A stretch of 20,226 nucleotides of DNA from positions 1 to 20,226 of the IMG/VR virus record IMGVR_UViG_3300047554_000311; one strand, 5' to 3'. This stretch comes from a virus. The notes under the pieces were generated by a model. That model ran no database searches. It saw only the letters and a program-made list of their open reading frames with translations, and had not been told where the DNA came from. Numbering within the stretch: the stretch's first letter is position 1; every line of letters starts with the position of its first letter. Below are positions 19,860-20,226 of the stretch, piece by piece. Made by a program: the position numbers and the translations under genes.

Positions 19860-20226
19860 TGGCGATCAAGGTCACCGGCAACACCACAGCAACATCAGTC
19901 GCTTCGGCAAAGCCGAGGGCGAGTGTGGTTGTGGTCGACCCTGTGACCAGTGTCAGCTACTCCCTCGCCGCCTCGAGCATCGCCTACGTGGAGCTCGGCG
20001 TCTCGGCGGAGCTGGACACCAGCGGCCTGTTCAAGTTCATCCTTGACTCCGTGGTCACGACTGACCAAGTCAGCCTTCTGCTCTCCAAGCCGTTTGCCGA
20101 CTCCTTCGCGATGACTGACATCGCCACTCGAACCATCGGCAAGGCTGCGGCTGATCAAGTCTCGCTCGAGGACAGCCTCCTTGTCACCCTGATCTTCCTG
20201 CGCGATTTCGCCGAGCAGTACGACCT
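19859..20226 (+). CDS. Tail-type protein with Asp/Ser repeats (partial, C-terminus beyond right edge)
   Basis: The 122 visible residues start MAIKVTGNTTATSVASAKPR and soon show recurring short motifs: DSVVTTDQVSLLLSKPFADS, AMTDIATRTIGKAAADQVSL and EDSLLVT. This D-x-V-S-L/D-S spacing (roughly 17-20 residues) is typical of repetitive phage tail or virion surface proteins. Its start overlaps the preceding stop (TGATG). No end is visible, so total size and any enzymatic domain are unknown. Confidence 0.75.
   Translation, partial: MAIKVTGNTTATSVASAKPRASVVVVDPVTSVSYSLAASSIAYVELGVSAELDTSGLFKFILDSVVTTDQVSLLLSKPFADSFAMTDIATRTIGKAAADQVSLEDSLLVTLIFLRDFAEQYD

Noticed and set aside
1-20226. CRISPR array or insertion sequence
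   Set aside because: No regularly spaced direct repeats with unique spacers and no transposase-like frame or terminal repeats were seen.

Overview
The window looks like about 20 kb of a double-stranded DNA tailed-phage genome (virus or prophage), seen across its early/accessory arm and the start of its virion arm. The morphogenesis block runs in canonical order: small terminase, large terminase, portal, small head proteins, scaffold, major capsid protein, head-tail adaptor, tail/baseplate-type proteins. No integrase, repressor or host chromosomal gene is visible. GC-rich codon use, ATGA-coupled genes and several accessory families that I associate from memory with phages and prophages of Burkholderiales suggest a betaproteobacterial host (perhaps Comamonadaceae-like). 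That host call is inference.

Left arm (1-9004, minus strand). About 21 small genes are read right to left. Four strong hairpin terminators at about 8091-8115, 6990-7012, 5360-5379 and 1813-1836 divide them into five transcription units. Inside each unit genes are mostly linked by ATGA or 1-bp overlaps. Most products are unknown. Recognisable ones are a DUF6876-like protein, a modular linker-rich protein, a glutaredoxin fused in frame to a short phage protein, a winged-helix DNA-binding protein, a DUF2591/NinX-like protein and several small membrane proteins. The last unit, running off the left edge, pairs a glutamine-synthetase-fold amidoligase with a class II glutamine amidotransferase. Together they look like an amide-bond-forming modification system.

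Central non-coding region (9005-10240). It holds one small plus-strand gene (9507-9779) between stretches dense in palindromes and inverted and direct repeats. It is a good candidate for an origin, operator cluster or other control region at the point where the two arms diverge.

tRNA cluster (10241-10799). Six tRNA genes with encoded CCA: Pro(UGG), Tyr(GUA), Asn(GUU), Trp(CCA), Thr(UGU) and a Ser(UGA)-like tRNA with a very reduced D-arm. They lie immediately upstream of the terminase genes.

Right arm (10856-20226, plus strand). Packaging and head genes are followed by a strong terminator after the capsid gene. The next start codon directly abuts its T-tract. The adaptor and tail genes after it are translationally coupled, and the last open frame runs off the right edge.

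The most unusual observations are: (1) the amidoligase/amidotransferase pair; (2) a 22-nt core repeated in three terminator-plus-leader junctions just upstream of start codons; (3) a second family of three hairpins with conserved flanks and different stems; (4) two in-frame gene fusions that keep an internal ribosome-binding site; (5) the repeat nest at 9787-9991.
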